Origin: Rhabdophis nuchalis
Taxonomy: Eukaryota; Chordata; Lepidosauria; Squamata; Natricidae
Direction: 5' to 3'
DNA: 64,000 bases
Assembly: GCA_039707465.1 (NCBI GenBank)
Contig: CM077645.1
Span: 63,330,850-63,394,849, forward strand
The notes beneath the pieces are model-generated. The model ran no database searches. It was not told the DNA's origin and was given only the letters and a program-made list of their open reading frames with translations. A program made the position numbers and the translations under genes. Numbering within the stretch: the stretch's first letter is position 1; every line of letters starts with the position of its first letter. Below are positions 61,019 to 64,000 of this stretch, one piece after another.

Positions 61019-63603
61019 TAATTCCAGCAGAAATACTTCCAGACTTGTTACTGAGCAACAGTGATATATTCTATGTAGCCTTTTTAGCACTCTAAAATGA
61101 GCATGTCAGTAAGTTTCACTTTTTAAGGAATGCAAATGATGTTCATGCTAATGAGCAGTCAAATCTGAAAATATTTATTAGTATTTTCATGAAAATAATT
61201 TCTAATAAAGCCCTGAAGTTAAGTAGCATTAAATGCACTTTATTAATTTTCATAATCAAACATTCAAGTTACTTTTTTCTAAGTATTGAAGGAACATTTC
61301 AAAATATTCATATATTGTAGTTGGTAAAAATAGCATGTGTCATTTTTCAATGTGTTGTTCACTAAATGACAAAATCCTATCAGAATGAGACCAAAGAATG
61401 AATAAGTTAGAATGCAAAAATGTTTTATTACCATTGTCTGAATTAATCTGGAAATAATCAGACCTTCTAATATTTCTAATTATAATTCAACAACATCATG
61501 ATCTTTGATCACAATATACGGCATAGTAATACGTATATGATACAGAAACAAACAAGCAGGCCAAAGATGTAGTCTTCAAGTTCACAGCCTGCAAACATAT
61601 TAACACAACAAATGACAACATTGCCAAGAGACTCATTAGTCTGTTGTGTCAATGATCCTTGAACTAATAGGTCCTTTAAAAGCCTCAACATGATAGCTTA
61701 CAATAGATCCTTCATTAATGCTGGTACAATGGAATTTCTAAGTAAGTCCTGAAATCATTATTTTTACAATGTAAATAATCTATGTTCTGAGGTGCATGAG
61801 AATTAACACACTACGATCTCCAAATGGATTAGAGAAAATTGATGCCATTTTTCAGAAGCTTAAAGAAGTTAGTAGTGGGAGTCATACTGAAGTAAGCAAT
61901 TGTATTATTTCTTTTTGTAAGAGTATTAGAACAGCTGGAAGTCAAATACCATCTTGCACTAATTGACAGGGAAAAGAATTCTTTAACGCCCCTTCTCCCT
62001 GATCACTTTTATGGGAAAATTCTATGAAGAGTCAAAGTCGACAGCATCCTCACTAAACACAATAATCTTTAAATAGACTAGACTAAAAGGTAACACAACA
62101 GCAGAAATGTGGCTATCCAGCACCTTGTAAGTCCCAAGAGGTTTCTGGATTGTTTAACTGCAGCGCTGGGCAATATCAGAGAGTAAATGTATACAATGCT
62201 GTTTAATCTATCTGTTAGGCATCACAAATGTCTTTTGATATCTATATGCTAATTAAAAACTGAAGAAAGCAACAACACAGTCTCCCAAACACTGACATTT
62301 AAAATGTGAATAAACAGTTTAGAATTAGATTACAGTTCTTTCTATATTCCAAAGACAAATTAAGAATTCAGTACATTAAATAATCCCAGAAATTGAGAAG
62401 TGCACATTTGTATATACAAATTTAATTTATGCTATGAACATGTGCCATTATAATATATTAATGCATTAAAAAGAACTGTATCCTGTTTTTTGACATAAAT
62501 TAGGCATAATTGACAATAGGCTGCAAATTACTGCAGATTCCTAAACATTTCTAACACAGCAATTAAATTACTTTTTATCACCTCAAATTGTAAGAACAGC
62601 AGTTGTACAATACCAATTTTTAAATATCATATGGTAAAGAAAATATGGTATATAAAAAGACCACAGAGATACATGTAGGCTACGTGCATGGAATACAACT
62701 TCCCCGATACTTCATGTACAAAGAAATCTTTACATTTAGTGTGGATACACATGCAAATCTATCTTTTGCCTATTTGCATTATAATACCCTTTCATGAATC
62801 TCACTAGATTGACATATACTGTGTTATCTATATATTATGTTAGCATAAATATAGATTGGCATGTGCTATATTATCTTTATAGCTACCAGATATGAGACAA
62901 GTTTGCTCAACTCAGCTAATGGGATATTCAAATTTAGAATTGAGCCATCACAAAAATGCAATCATTAGTCAAGACTGAATTTCCATTTAAATAAATTGAT
63001 AACTTGTAGATCAGGTAAAATTTGGTATATATAGTACAGTATAAGTCTAGGATATGCTTGATTTAACAAATTATCACAGAAAATAAAACCACCCCATGTT
63101 TGTGACAACAATTGAATTAAAAAAACAACTTGTAGAACTATGTGTGCTGCCCAAAATGCAACTGCCTAAATTTTAATAAAAACTAATGGACTGCAGCTAT
63201 GCACATACCTCCTTTAAGGAATGTGTCTTCAATTCAGAAACATTTTTGGTGACTACAGAGACATGAAGAGGGATTAACTCCCTGCAGAGATACTAGGATA
63301 TTTCAAAAAGGATGTGAATGAAAAGGAAAATGATGCAGTGGAGATTTTTCTTCATTACTTTCCAGCCCACTGAAGTGAGCATATAATGAGGGAGGTCTAC
63401 GGACATTGATTTCAGATCTAAGGTAGTATACAGCTAACAGCATTTTAAGTGTATCCATTTTCAGTTACTTCCAACAAAATTACAAATGAAGAATGTAACA
63501 AAGTAATTTTTGTAGGAAATTTCAGCCTAAAAGTGATCATTTAGATGAGAAATGTTTCTTTCCATCAAAAATAAAGGTGTGTATGTGTGTCTCTTTCCCC
63601 CCC
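61019..63603. other. unique AT-rich DNA, no gene seen
   Basis: No recognised repeats and no frame over 60 codons worth calling. Confidence 0.45.

Positions 63604-63648
<45 letters not shown>
63604..63648. repeat. (TC)n(AC)n compound microsatellite
   Basis: TC units pass directly into AC units, about 45 bp. Confidence 0.97.
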
Positions 63649-63649
<1 letters not shown>

Positions 63650-64000
63650 ACTCCTTTTGGCTGCTTTATCCTTTGTAGACATTTTTACAAACTGCAATCT
63701 GTCTTCCTTTCAGCATGGTAATCTTTAGCAATTTTGTTGTTCAAAGAGTCTTTTTTTGAATCTAAAAAAGACTTGCCAGAAAATTTCAGACAATAAAGAT
63801 CATAACCAACCTTTTAAACGTCTTGAAAATCAGCACACAATTTATGTGTAAAAATAAAAAGGTTTTAACTAACTAAACTGTGCCAAAGCTTTCTATAATA
63901 CATACTTTCTATACAGAAAACTAATTTAAATAGTACTTGTTAATATATGCCAGCTTGATAAATACCCCTGAATTTTTCTACCCGTAAGACCTTTTCCTTT
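63649..64000. other. unique AT-rich DNA to window end
   Basis: Nothing recognised. Confidence 0.4.

Overview
The window looks like non-coding vertebrate nuclear DNA from a squamate reptile, most likely a snake. The evidence is the repeat content: many 3' fragments of CR1 LINEs whose tails run into microsatellites, Sauria-type tRNA SINEs, L2-clade LINEs with open reverse-transcriptase frames, and many short hAT-like elements with 8-bp target-site duplications (TSDs). No multi-exon protein gene can be read. Nearly every long open frame is a transposon remnant, a microsatellite or a chance frame in GC-rich DNA. The placement in snakes is inference; no identifiable host gene is available to confirm it.

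Layout. 1-6.9 kb: SINEs, a Tc1/mariner MITE, a CR1 with a 33-unit pentanucleotide tail, hAT MITEs and unique DNA. 6.9-9.0 kb: a strong CpG island, the only promoter-like region, with a candidate first coding exon on the minus strand (ATG at 8439, splice donor after 8412). 9-15 kb: unique DNA, a SINE, CR1, an R4-like LINE remnant and a solo LTR. 15.3-17.55 kb: a composite element bounded by 13-bp direct repeats that contains four tandem units of CR1 fragment plus CTAC microsatellite. 17.5-32.9 kb: MITEs, a clear nested insertion (hAT MITE interrupted by CR1 and by a second MITE, 25.8-27.4 kb), LINE remnants and unique DNA. 33.1-34.1 and 40.96-42.2 kb: two well-preserved L2 LINE 3' halves, each with one nonsense codon. 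36.2-36.7 and 44.0-44.6 kb: a segmental duplication carrying a hAT element with another MITE inside it. 44.8-49.9 kb: nested DNA transposons, an L1 3' fragment and a dense cluster of hammerhead ribozyme motifs. 50-64 kb: AT-rich unique DNA with few repeats, including a second R4-like fragment.

The most notable content is at 46.7-48.7 kb. Four copies of one hammerhead ribozyme motif (three of them intact, two on each strand) belong to repeats with a tRNA-like RNA polymerase III head. Three copies of a second hammerhead-like motif sit in an inverted and tandem array that resembles Penelope-like retroelement ends. A degenerate third type and a solo LTR lie in the same cluster. The pattern suggests small self-cleaving retroelements that insert head to head. 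Apart from the candidate exon there is nothing like a pathway or operon here; the window is a record of transposition.
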